NCBI RefSeq assembly: GCF_026168105.1
Contig: NZ_LBMW01000024.1
Span: 1-64,000, forward strand
Direction of reading: 5' to 3'
DNA from: Streptomyces hygroscopicus
GTDB lineage: Bacteria; Actinomycetota; Actinomycetes; Streptomycetales; Streptomycetaceae
DNA: 64,000 bases
Made by a program: the position numbers and the translations under genes
The notes under the pieces: generated by a model
The model's input: the letters and a program-made list of their open reading frames with translations, nothing else
The model's database searches: none
What the model was told of the DNA's origin: nothing
Shown: positions 45,265-53,435 of the stretch, piece by piece
Position numbering within the stretch: position 1 is the first letter of the stretch
Layout: every line of letters starts with the position of its first letter

Positions 45265-46188
45265 GTGAATACTCTTGATACGGCGGCAAATACGGTGGCG
45301 GTAGGCGCCGTTGACATCGAATTTCAGCCGGTTGGGCACCAACGTTTCGAAGTGCTGGCCGGGCCGCGGAAATTCGTACTGAAGGCCGACGACAGGCAAT
45401 GGGAATCCCTGCGGTACGTGCTCGCCGAGCTGGTGCCGAAGCTGCGCCGCAGCGTTCCGCTGCGCGAACAGGTTTCCCGTGTGGAGATCGAGCGCCTGGC
45501 GCCGTACCTGAAGCAATTGACGTCCATGGGCGTGTTGTTACGTCCCTGCGGCGGCATCGACACCGACGCGGATCTGCGGCTGTACTCGTTCGTCGCGCGG
45601 CGTTCCGCCGAGCCCGACGAGGTCTTCGGCCGGGTGAAGAACAAGCGCATCGAGATCGAGGGGAACGGCCGGATGCCCGCGGCGCTGGCGGACGCGCTGT
45701 CCGCGCAGGGTCTGGCCGTAGGGGAGCGGGGCGGCCCGGAGCCGGCGCTCACGGTGGTGGTGTCCCACGAGGACGAGGCGGCCCTCGGCGCCGCGAACCG
45801 CCGCCTGTGCGGACGACGGCGCCCCTGGCTCCCCGTCCTCGTCACCCCCCGGCGGGTGCGGCTGGGTCCGTGGACGATGCCCGGCGAGTCCGCCTGTCCG
45901 CGCTGCCTGGCGCCGGGCTCCGCGGGCAGCGGTGGGGCCCGGGAGCAGCGCGCGGCCCAGGAAAGCTGGTTCACCCTGCAACCCGGCTTCGTGGCCTGGG
46001 CCGGCGGTGTCGTGGCACACATGGCCCTGCGTGCTTTCGTCCCGTTCGGCGCCGAGCACCCCTGGGGCCGGATCACGACCATCGACGCGGGCACGTGTGA
46101 GCAGACGTCCCTGCGCGCCTGGCGGGACCCGTACTGCGAGGTCTGCGCGGAGCACGCCCCGACGGCCCAGGAGTGGGTGGAGGTCTGA
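45265..46188 (+). CDS. TOMM leader-binding/ocin-ThiF-like partner protein
   Basis: 307 residues. Residues about 12-95 (EFQPVGHQRFEVLAGPRKFVLK...LRYVLAELVPKLRRSVPLREQVSRVEIERLAPYLKQLTSMGVLLRP) look like a PqqD-type RiPP recognition element. The remainder has two CxxC pairs (ACPRCLAP and YCEVCAEH) like the zinc site of E1/ThiF-derived cyclodehydratase partners. It should bind the precursor leader and hand the core to the YcaO enzyme. Codon 92 is TTA (45538-45540), so translation may depend on the bldA tRNA. Confidence 0.85.
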   Translation: MNTLDTAANTVAVGAVDIEFQPVGHQRFEVLAGPRKFVLKADDRQWESLRYVLAELVPKLRRSVPLREQVSRVEIERLAPYLKQLTSMGVLLRPCGGIDTDADLRLYSFVARRSAEPDEVFGRVKNKRIEIEGNGRMPAALADALSAQGLAVGERGGPEPALTVVVSHEDEAALGAANRRLCGRRRPWLPVLVTPRRVRLGPWTMPGESACPRCLAPGSAGSGGAREQRAAQESWFTLQPGFVAWAGGVVAHMALRAFVPFGAEHPWGRITTIDAGTCEQTSLRAWRDPYCEVCAEHAPTAQEWVEV

Positions 46189-46191
46189 GCC

Positions 46192-47940
46192 GTGGAAGAC
46201 GCGTGGAACTGTGTCACCGCCCAGGGCTTCGGCGCCCGGACGCTGCCCGTGCCGCTGTATCTGCGGGCCCATGCCGGGGCCCTGGTCCGTATGGAGCACG
46301 CGGACGAGGAACTGGACCTGGCCGGTGCCGACATCCCGCTCCTCGACGTCGCCGTGGCGGCCGGCCGGCGGGAGGCGCTGTGGCAGCTGGCCGAGAGCGC
46401 TGCGGCGCTCCGGTTCCGCGATGACGGCCGGGGCGCCGGATTCGGCGCGGGGGCTGACCGGGACACGGCGGTCGTCAGGGGGCTGCACGCCGAGCTGGCC
46501 CGCCTGCCGGCGGGCTCGGACCCCCTGGAGGGCACTCTGATCACCGGGTGGGAACAGGCCGTTGCCCCGCTGCGCGGCGTCGCCGGCCGCATCGACTGCT
46601 ACCTGCTCGGTGAGGCGGCGGGGATCCCCCGGCTCGGTGCCGTTCTGCACCTCGACCGGATGCCGGTTTCCTTGCACGCGGTGGTCTGCGACGTATGGCG
46701 GCGGCGCGGGGTGGAACGCGCGGTCCACGCGGTTCTGCGCCGGTTCGTCATCGCCTCCCTGGCGCGGCTGGAAGCGGGGGACGGGGACGGCGAGGACCAA
46801 ACGGCGGCACCCGACGTCGTCACCGTCGGCAGGACGCCGTTCGCCGACCTCGAACCCGCCCCGCCTCCGGACGAGTTGGCCGAGTTGCGCACCCGGCTGC
46901 GCAGCCACGGCCACCTCGCCCACACGCGGATCCTCAGCGCCGAGGGCCACCCGGTCGTGGCGGCCTGCCGCCTCGACTTGGGCGAGCCCGGCGTGGGCGG
47001 CAGGGACGGCTGGGAGCACGCCCCGCCGCCCCGGCTGCGGGCACCCCGCCAGACATCCCTGGCCTACACCTCGGACCAAGTACGGGCAGGCCGCGTCTAC
47101 CACGAGAACTCCAAGATGCGCACGGCCTTCGGCGTCCTGCCGGTGGTCGACGTCTCCGGCATGGGCCCGCAGGCCCGCATGCTGCTGGGGCGCGCCTTCA
47201 GGGACTTCGGCCACACCCGCCGGGAGTACCCACTGCGCGCCCGATCCGCCCCAGCGCTCCTCCCGTTGGACGAGACGGTACGGCGCAGGCGTTCCTGGGC
47301 ACCGATGGGCGGCGGCGAACTCGGCGTGGAGGGGCTGACCCATCTGCTGACCCTGTCCTACGGCACCACCGGAAGCGCCGCCGTGGGCGAGGACGTGCGG
47401 CTGCCGTTGCGGGCCACCCCGTCGGCGGGCGGGCTGTACTCCACCGACCTGTTCGTCCTCGTCAGCCGCGTCGAAGGCGTCGAGCCAGGGCTGTACTACT
47501 TCCACCCGGGACGCCGGGTGCTCCAGCTCGTCGACGACAGCCCTACGCTCGACGAGGTCTCCGCGTACACCGGATACCAGGGCCGGGTGGGCGAGGCCGC
47601 GGCCCTGGTGATCTACGTGGGGGCATTCCGCCGCAACCAGTGGAAGTACCTGGAACGCGGCTACCGGACCGTACTGCTCGACTGCGGCCATCTCGCGCAG
47701 AGCGTCGTGATCACGGCCGGCGCCCTTGGACTCGTGGCGCATCCGATGATCGCTTTCATCGACGACTACTTCAACGAACTCATCGGCGTCGACGGCGTCG
47801 ACGACGCGGTGCTGTATCTGACCCTGCTCGGCCCGCGTCCGGCGGACGCGGCGGACGGGGCCGACGAGGTCGATAAGGCCGACGAGGCCGACCACGGGGA
47901 TGAGGCGAAAGACGGGGACGAGGGGGACACGACCGCATGA
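46192..47940 (+). CDS. SagB-type azoline dehydrogenase with N-terminal extension
   Basis: 582 residues. About residues 302-550 form an FMN-dependent nitroreductase-type SagB domain (YHENSKM at 303, LLTLSYGTTGS, LPLRATPSAGGLYSTDLFVLVSRVEGVEPGLYYFHP, LERGYRTVLLDCGHLAQSVVITAGALGLVAHPMIAF). It oxidises azolines to aromatic azoles. The first about 300 residues are an extension I do not recognise with confidence; a part near 140-195 weakly recalls YcaO proteins. The C-terminus is a very acidic tail of Asp, Glu and Ala. It overlaps the YcaO gene by 4 bases. Confidence 0.85.
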   Translation: MEDAWNCVTAQGFGARTLPVPLYLRAHAGALVRMEHADEELDLAGADIPLLDVAVAAGRREALWQLAESAAALRFRDDGRGAGFGAGADRDTAVVRGLHAELARLPAGSDPLEGTLITGWEQAVAPLRGVAGRIDCYLLGEAAGIPRLGAVLHLDRMPVSLHAVVCDVWRRRGVERAVHAVLRRFVIASLARLEAGDGDGEDQTAAPDVVTVGRTPFADLEPAPPPDELAELRTRLRSHGHLAHTRILSAEGHPVVAACRLDLGEPGVGGRDGWEHAPPPRLRAPRQTSLAYTSDQVRAGRVYHENSKMRTAFGVLPVVDVSGMGPQARMLLGRAFRDFGHTRREYPLRARSAPALLPLDETVRRRRSWAPMGGGELGVEGLTHLLTLSYGTTGSAAVGEDVRLPLRATPSAGGLYSTDLFVLVSRVEGVEPGLYYFHPGRRVLQLVDDSPTLDEVSAYTGYQGRVGEAAALVIYVGAFRRNQWKYLERGYRTVLLDCGHLAQSVVITAGALGLVAHPMIAFIDDYFNELIGVDGVDDAVLYLTLLGPRPADAADGADEVDKADEADHGDEAKDGDEGDTTA

Positions 47941-50165
47941 CGGACATGGACACGGACACCGGCAACGACACCGACAACGACACCGACAACGACACCGACA
48001 ACGACACCGACCGGCTGCGCCTCCACCTGCTGGACGACCAGAACGGTTTCGTGGAAACGCCCCAGGAGGTCCGCCGGATCAAAGGCAGCGGCCTGTCGAA
48101 GCTGGCCGAGCGGCTGCCCGTGAGCCTCGGCGGAACGGCGTCCCCCCTCGGCACCGGCGCGCCGCAGCCACCCGTTGACGACCCCGACATGGCGCGGCTG
48201 CTGGAGATGCTGGAACAGTTGCGGGAGACCGGCGCCCCTGGCGCACCGTCCCCCGCCCCCCGGCGCGGCCTCCCCGTCCGGCAGCTCGCGGTGACCGGCC
48301 CGCAGCAGCTGACCGGGCCCTTCGTCGCCGTTGCCGACCTCACCCCAGGCATCGAGGCGCGCCACCTCGGCGAGCGCTGGGACCCGCACGCGGCGGGTGA
48401 CGAACCGCCCGGCCTCGTGGTGGTGGCGACGGCGTCGCTGTTCGATCCCTGGACGGCACGGGTGGCCGAGTGGTGCGTCCGCACGGGCCGGCCGCATCTG
48501 GTTTACGGCGTCGCCCGCGACGCCGTGACCTTCGTCGGACCGCTGTGGACGCCTGACCGGGCGGGCGCCTGTTACGAGTGCCTGCGCGTCAGGGTCAGCT
48601 CCAACTCGGTGCACGGACCGACGTGGCGCGCGTACATGCGGCTGCTCGCGGTGACCGGCGGGCGTCCCGTCCAGCAGGAGTTGCCTCCCTGGGCGGCGGC
48701 GCAACTGGCAGGCTCCGTGGGACGGCGCGTGGAGCAGTGGCTGGCCGACCCCGCCGCCGACCCCGCCGACCAGTTGCTCTGGACGGACGACTCCGGCGCC
48801 GGCGAATCCCGCCGCCATCTCCTGGCCGTGCCCATCTGCGAGGTCTGCGGAGGCGGCCCGGACAGCGCCCCGGATCCCCCGGAGGGGATCGGGCTGCGGG
48901 CGGCCGAGGACGACCGGGTCGGCATCGTCCACGCGTCCAGCGTGCGCCGCGCCGAAAGCGGCCCGCCGGTCTACCTCAGCGGCAGCACCTCCGCGGACTT
49001 CGCGCTGATCAGGCCGTCGATGCGGGTGACCAGGAACGGAGGAGCCGGATTCGCCAAGAAGGAGGCGATCGACGCGGCCCTCGGCGAGTCACTCGAACGG
49101 TACGCGGCCGGGATCTACCGGCCCCGGGACCTGCGCACCGCCTCTTTCGAGGAACTGGACGAACCCGCGGTCCCTCCCGGAGAGTTCGGCCTGTACTCAC
49201 CGGAGCAGTACGCGACGCCCGGTTTCCCGTTCGAGCCCTTCGACGACACCACCCGGGTGCGCTGGACACCGGCGCGGGACCTGTGGACGGGCGAGCGGCT
49301 GTGGGTTCCCGCGTCGCAGGTGTATCTGCACTACCGGCGGCTGCGCGAGGAGGCCGCCGTCGCGCCGTCCATCTCCACGGGGCTCGCCGCGGGCCCCTCC
49401 TTCCGTGAGGCCGTGCTCAGCGGTCTGTACGAGATCATCGAGCGCGACGCCCTGGCCGTGTCGTGGCTGCACCGGCTGCCGCCCCGGCCCGTCGCCGACG
49501 ACATGATCACGGCCTCCTCCCAGGTGTCCTACCTGATCGCCGGTGCCACGTCGTGGCGCGTACGGTTCTACGACCTCTCCCTCGACCTGACCCCGTCCTG
49601 TGTGGTGGCCGTCATGGAGCACACCGGTGGCCCCGACCGGATCATGTCGTTCGGCAGCGCCTGCCGCTGGTCGCCGGCCGAGGCGGTCAGGAAGGCGTTC
49701 CTGGAGGCCGCGCAGGGCCTGACGTATGTGCGCAGACTGCTCAAGCAGCACGAGGACTGGGAGGCCGCCGAGGACTTCCACGACGTGGACGACTTCAACA
49801 AGCACGCCATCTTCTACTCGAAGTACCCCGAGCTGCGGGAACGGGCCGGATACCTCGTCCACCCCACCCGGCCCCCCGCCTGCACCCGGCCGGAGCGACC
49901 CGCGCCCGCCGACACCCGCGATCCGCTGGACCTGATGGTCAAGGAACTGGGCGAGGCCGGGCGCCGGGTCTGTGTCGTGGACCTCACCACCCCGGACGTC
50001 CGGCAGTTGGGTGTGCACGTCGTGCGGGTCCTCGTCCCCGGCCTGCAGCATCTCGCCGGCCACCACGCCTGCCGGATGCTCGGCGGCCGCCGGCTCCGCG
50101 AGGTGGTCGCGGCCCTCGGCACCGATTCCGCGCCGGACAACCCCTTCCCGCACCCGCTTCCCTGA
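47937..50165 (+). CDS. Fused E1-like/YcaO cyclodehydratase
   Basis: 742 residues. The N-terminus has an NDTD motif four times. Residues about 110-320 are an E1/ThiF-like region with the CxxC pairs CYECLR and CEVCGG. The rest is YcaO: GFAKKEAIDAALGESLERYAAGIYRPRD, EAVLSGLYEIIERDALAVSWLHR and SPAEAVRKAFLEAAQGL hold the ATP- and Mg-binding Glu/Gln residues. The chain ends in PFPHPLP, the PxPxP-type tail used in azoline synthesis. It uses ATP to cyclise Cys, Ser and Thr of the precursor. Confidence 0.93.
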   Translation: MTDMDTDTGNDTDNDTDNDTDNDTDRLRLHLLDDQNGFVETPQEVRRIKGSGLSKLAERLPVSLGGTASPLGTGAPQPPVDDPDMARLLEMLEQLRETGAPGAPSPAPRRGLPVRQLAVTGPQQLTGPFVAVADLTPGIEARHLGERWDPHAAGDEPPGLVVVATASLFDPWTARVAEWCVRTGRPHLVYGVARDAVTFVGPLWTPDRAGACYECLRVRVSSNSVHGPTWRAYMRLLAVTGGRPVQQELPPWAAAQLAGSVGRRVEQWLADPAADPADQLLWTDDSGAGESRRHLLAVPICEVCGGGPDSAPDPPEGIGLRAAEDDRVGIVHASSVRRAESGPPVYLSGSTSADFALIRPSMRVTRNGGAGFAKKEAIDAALGESLERYAAGIYRPRDLRTASFEELDEPAVPPGEFGLYSPEQYATPGFPFEPFDDTTRVRWTPARDLWTGERLWVPASQVYLHYRRLREEAAVAPSISTGLAAGPSFREAVLSGLYEIIERDALAVSWLHRLPPRPVADDMITASSQVSYLIAGATSWRVRFYDLSLDLTPSCVVAVMEHTGGPDRIMSFGSACRWSPAEAVRKAFLEAAQGLTYVRRLLKQHEDWEAAEDFHDVDDFNKHAIFYSKYPELRERAGYLVHPTRPPACTRPERPAPADTRDPLDLMVKELGEAGRRVCVVDLTTPDVRQLGVHVVRVLVPGLQHLAGHHACRMLGGRRLREVVAALGTDSAPDNPFPHPLP
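47964..48011 (+). repeat. Four tandem 12-bp repeats at the start of the YcaO gene
   Basis: AACGACACCGAC occurs four times with no mismatch and encodes (Asn-Asp-Thr-Asp)4. The repeats keep frame whatever their number, so this is a site for length variation between strains. Confidence 0.95.
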
Positions 50166-50195
50166 CACCTCATACGACGCCGCAAGGAGAGCGCC

Positions 50196-50981
50196 ATGGC
50201 ACCCTCGTTCGTCGCCTGCCCGTCGATGTCCGTGGTCCGCAACGACGACTACACCGACAACACCGACATCTCGGCGGCCTTCGCCCGGCATGTGGTCAGC
50301 GGCCAGGTGCCGCCCGACATCTCGCCGTTGCACTGCTCCGTGGAGACTGCCGTCGTCGGCACGGGCGTGCGGCTGAGCTTCGCAAGCCGGGTGGAGAAGC
50401 TTTCCGAACCCGCCGCGGTGACGCACAAGTTCTACTTCGTGGACCGGGAGGAGGCTCGCGAGAGCGTGCGTCTGATGACCCCGGAGAGCCCTGAGGTCCT
50501 GACGGACCTGCTGGTGCTCTTCGACGAGGACCAGGAGCGCGACTACTGCCATGTGTCGGTCTTCGACGGCGAGAACCGGATGCTGGCCACCCACTCCGTC
50601 GTCTTCGACCGGCGGGGCCGCCACACCTCGTACCCGCTGACCCCGAAGTTCGTGTCGCCGCTGCGGCTGGGCCGCGCGGAGTTCCGCGAGACGCGCGACG
50701 AACGGGGCCGCAGGGTGGGGCGGTTCTCCTTCGACCTGAAGGACCTCATGGCGCCACAGCCGGTCTCCGTCTCCTGGGAGGCCGTCGGCCTGGTGCACAG
50801 GACGGACCTGGTGTGCACCCCGGACCAGCCCGTGGTGATCCACGACATGCCGCTCGAGGACAACGGGCGGCTCGCCCCGGCCGACTGGGTCGTCATCGCC
50901 ACGGACGACCAGGAGCGGCTGGTGGCGCAGACGATGGTCACTCTGATCCCCGCCGCGGCCGTGGAGGCCGCGCGGCCGTGA
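50196..50981 (+). CDS. Cluster protein of unknown function
   Basis: 261 residues with AAGGAGAG before ATG 50196. I recognise no family. It is soluble, rich in beta-strand-like stretches (VETAVVGTGVRLSFASRVEKL, HKFYFVDREEARESVRLM, YCHVSVFDGENRMLATHSVVFDRRGRHTSYPLTPKF), without signal peptide or membrane helix. It lies between the cyclodehydratase and the M16 peptidase and its stop overlaps the latter's start. It is a candidate for the unexplained step that would join peptide and lipid parts (inference). Confidence 0.8.
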   Translation: MAPSFVACPSMSVVRNDDYTDNTDISAAFARHVVSGQVPPDISPLHCSVETAVVGTGVRLSFASRVEKLSEPAAVTHKFYFVDREEARESVRLMTPESPEVLTDLLVLFDEDQERDYCHVSVFDGENRMLATHSVVFDRRGRHTSYPLTPKFVSPLRLGRAEFRETRDERGRRVGRFSFDLKDLMAPQPVSVSWEAVGLVHRTDLVCTPDQPVVIHDMPLEDNGRLAPADWVVIATDDQERLVAQTMVTLIPAAAVEAARP

Positions 50982-52126
50982 CCGTCCTGACCGGGGCGGT
51001 ACGGCGGGTGCTGCCCGGCGGCCTCGAGCTGGTCGCCGTGGAGCGGCTCGGGCCGCCACTGGCGGCGGTGCGGCTGCGCCTGCGGGCCGGCAGCGCCGAC
51101 GAGGCGTCCGGCGAGCACGGGCTCGCCCACGCCGTGGAGCACCTGGTGGTCCGCTGCTCCCTGCAGGGGGGCCGAGTCGGCGACGGGGCGCTGGCCACCG
51201 CCGCCACCGGCCGCGAGCACACCACCTACCGGGTCCTCGTGCGGAGCGGGGATCTCCCGGCGGCCGTGGATGTCCTCGGGCGGGCGTTCACCGCGCCGTG
51301 GGCGGACGAGCGGATCCTCGCCGACGAACTCGCGGTCATCCGGCAGGAGTACGCGGAACGGGCAGGGGACCGGCGATGGCGGCTGCAGGAGTCGCTGTTC
51401 TCCGCGCTGTGGCGGCCGACCGCCTACGCCCACCCCACCCTCGGCGATCAGCCGGTGCCGGAGGGGCTCACGGTCGAGGACGTACGGCGGTTCCACGCGG
51501 CCCGCTACCGCCCGGCCGGCGCACTGCTGGTGCTGGCGGGCGAGGTGGCCGGGCAGATGGACGCGGTGGCCGAGGCGGCGTCACGCTGGGCCCTCGAGCC
51601 GTCCGCTCCGGGGCGGCGCGGCTGCGGGACCGGGCCGCCGGTGCGAGCCGTCGGCGCGGAGATCGCCGAACGGGAAGGGCTCGCCGTGGGCTTCGCCTTC
51701 GGCGAGCCGACGGGCGGCGACGACGGTGCGCACCTCTCCGCGTGCCGCGCGCTGGCCCGGCGCGCGGTGCGCGCGGTGAGCGGCATCGACGTCCGGCTGC
51801 TGAGGCTGCGGGGCCAGCGCTGTACCTGGCTGATGCTGTCTGCTGCGCACCGGGAGGCGGCAGCAGGAGCGGTGGGTGCCGCCCTGCGGTCGGCAGTCAC
51901 CCGACTGCGCGCACCCGACGGGCCCGCCTGGCTGCGCGCCGAGGCACTCATCCCCGAACTGCGGGCCGTGGAGGACGTCGAGTCGGCGGCGGAGCGGGCC
52001 CTGGAGCTGGGATCGGCCGCCGGGTCGTGGCCCGCGCTGCTGGCCGAGGTCCGTGCCGAGGACGTGACCCGGACGATCGGTGGGTGGGAACGGCGCCTCG
52101 GCGCCGTGGAGTTCACCAGGGAATAA
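50978..52126 (+). CDS. M16 zinc peptidase, active subunit
   Basis: 382 residues from GTG 50978. The inverted zinc motif HAVEH (His51, Glu54, His55) lies in ASGEHGLAHAVEHLV. The third ligand would be Glu117 or Glu124 in DERILADELAVIRQEYAER. Related M16 peptidases process the PQQ precursor (PqqF-type). Here it is a good candidate to cut leader or follower from the modified precursor. It is followed 10 bases later by a second M16-like gene. Confidence 0.88.
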   Translation: MTVLTGAVRRVLPGGLELVAVERLGPPLAAVRLRLRAGSADEASGEHGLAHAVEHLVVRCSLQGGRVGDGALATAATGREHTTYRVLVRSGDLPAAVDVLGRAFTAPWADERILADELAVIRQEYAERAGDRRWRLQESLFSALWRPTAYAHPTLGDQPVPEGLTVEDVRRFHAARYRPAGALLVLAGEVAGQMDAVAEAASRWALEPSAPGRRGCGTGPPVRAVGAEIAEREGLAVGFAFGEPTGGDDGAHLSACRALARRAVRAVSGIDVRLLRLRGQRCTWLMLSAAHREAAAGAVGAALRSAVTRLRAPDGPAWLRAEALIPELRAVEDVESAAERALELGSAAGSWPALLAEVRAEDVTRTIGGWERRLGAVEFTRE

Positions 52127-52136
52127 GGGAATGTTC

Positions 52137-53435
52137 ATGACTATCCGTCAATTGGTCCCGTATAAAACCGTGTTGGGCGACGGAACTGTCGTGATTGCCG
52201 ATCGTGGCGGCGCGCAGCGTGCCCTGGAGACGCTCACCCTCGCCCTGCCGCTGGTTTCTGCGGGCCGGGACACGGCCCTTGTGGCGCCGCTCGCGACGGC
52301 CGGCTGGGCGCGGGCGGTGACGGCTGCCGCGCGGCGCGCCGGGGCCGAGGTCCGCGTCGAGCCCGTGCTCTCCGCCGACTTCGTGGGCCTCACCGTCGAA
52401 TGCGTCGGCGGGCGGCACGGTATGCCGGTACGGGCCGTCCCCGACTGGATCGCGGCGGTTGCGGAACCATGGCGGAACGAGCCGCGGGAGCAGGCGGACG
52501 AAGCCGCCTTACGGGACGCGAAGAGAGCCTGCCTGGCCGGTTTGACGACCGATGAACGCTGGTCCAGCGGTGTCCTGCGCGCCCTGTTCGGGCCGCACCA
52601 CCGCTACGGCCTCGTTCATGACGAGCGCGTCGCCCGCATCGCCGGCTGCGAAGCGGAGGACCTTCGGCCCGTGACGCGCGACCTGCTGACAGGACCCCCG
52701 GTCGTGGCGCTCTCCCTCGCCGACCCGGCCGACGAGGAGGCCGTGCGCGACGCCCTCGCCACTGCGGGACGGCACCCAGGGCAGCCCGGACATCCGGGAG
52801 TCCTGCCCGCCGCGCCCCGCAGTCCGCTTCCCGGGCAGCGGCCGGTCGCACTTTCCCTGCCTGGGGGCCGGGACACCGCGTACCACCTCCTGGGCACGCC
52901 GGGGGTGTCTCTCGGTTCACCGGACAAGTTCGCGGTGCACATGGCGTGGGCCATGCTCGGCGGGCGCGAGGGCATGTTCGGCCGGCGGCTGCGCGAGGGG
53001 CGTGCGCTGACGTACTCCCTCGCCGCGTTCAGCCGCGAGTTCGCCGAGGCCGGATACGGCGTGTGCATGGCCGTGTGCAGACCCGGCGCGCTGCGTGAGG
53101 TCGCGGACCGTACGGCTGCGGTGCTGGGCGATCTGGCCGAAGGCCGTTTCGAGCGTGCGCTCGTCGCTTCGGCCAAGGAGCGGCTGGTCATCCAGAACCA
53201 CCGGGCGCTGCAGAGCGGGCGCGACGTCACCCGGCGGCTGTGCGGCTACGAGATCGCGGGACTGCCGGCGGCCGACCTGGTCGCGTACGCCGATCGGATC
53301 GGCCGGGTCACCGGCGAGCAGGTCAGGGACGTCGCACGACGACGCCTGTGCATCGACGAGGGAGGCGACGAGCAGGGTGAGCGGACTGACGGTACAACAG
53401 GTGTGGCGGTACCCGGTCAAGAGCATGGCCGGTGA
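52137..53435 (+). CDS. M16-like peptidase, non-catalytic partner
   Basis: 432 residues from ATG 52137 (AAGGGA 6 bases upstream; ATG 52131 is an alternative). It has the M16 fold but no HxxEH. The C-terminal half has MLGGREGMFGRRLREGRALTYSLAAFSREFAEAGYGVCMAVCRPG, like the R/Y-rich substrate-binding half of M16 partners. It probably pairs with the preceding gene product, as in heterodimeric M16B enzymes. It has a TTA codon (52509-52511, codon 125). Confidence 0.82.
   Translation: MTIRQLVPYKTVLGDGTVVIADRGGAQRALETLTLALPLVSAGRDTALVAPLATAGWARAVTAAARRAGAEVRVEPVLSADFVGLTVECVGGRHGMPVRAVPDWIAAVAEPWRNEPREQADEAALRDAKRACLAGLTTDERWSSGVLRALFGPHHRYGLVHDERVARIAGCEAEDLRPVTRDLLTGPPVVALSLADPADEEAVRDALATAGRHPGQPGHPGVLPAAPRSPLPGQRPVALSLPGGRDTAYHLLGTPGVSLGSPDKFAVHMAWAMLGGREGMFGRRLREGRALTYSLAAFSREFAEAGYGVCMAVCRPGALREVADRTAAVLGDLAEGRFERALVASAKERLVIQNHRALQSGRDVTRRLCGYEIAGLPAADLVAYADRIGRVTGEQVRDVARRRLCIDEGGDEQGERTDGTTGVAVPGQEHGR

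Noticed and set aside
47964..48011. Tandem repeats as a CRISPR array
   Set aside because: Units are 12 bp, directly abutting and in a coding frame; there are no spacers or cas genes.
35073..50165. Thiopeptide or lanthipeptide cluster
   Set aside because: No LanB/LanM-like dehydratase, lanthionine cyclase or pyridine-forming enzyme was seen.
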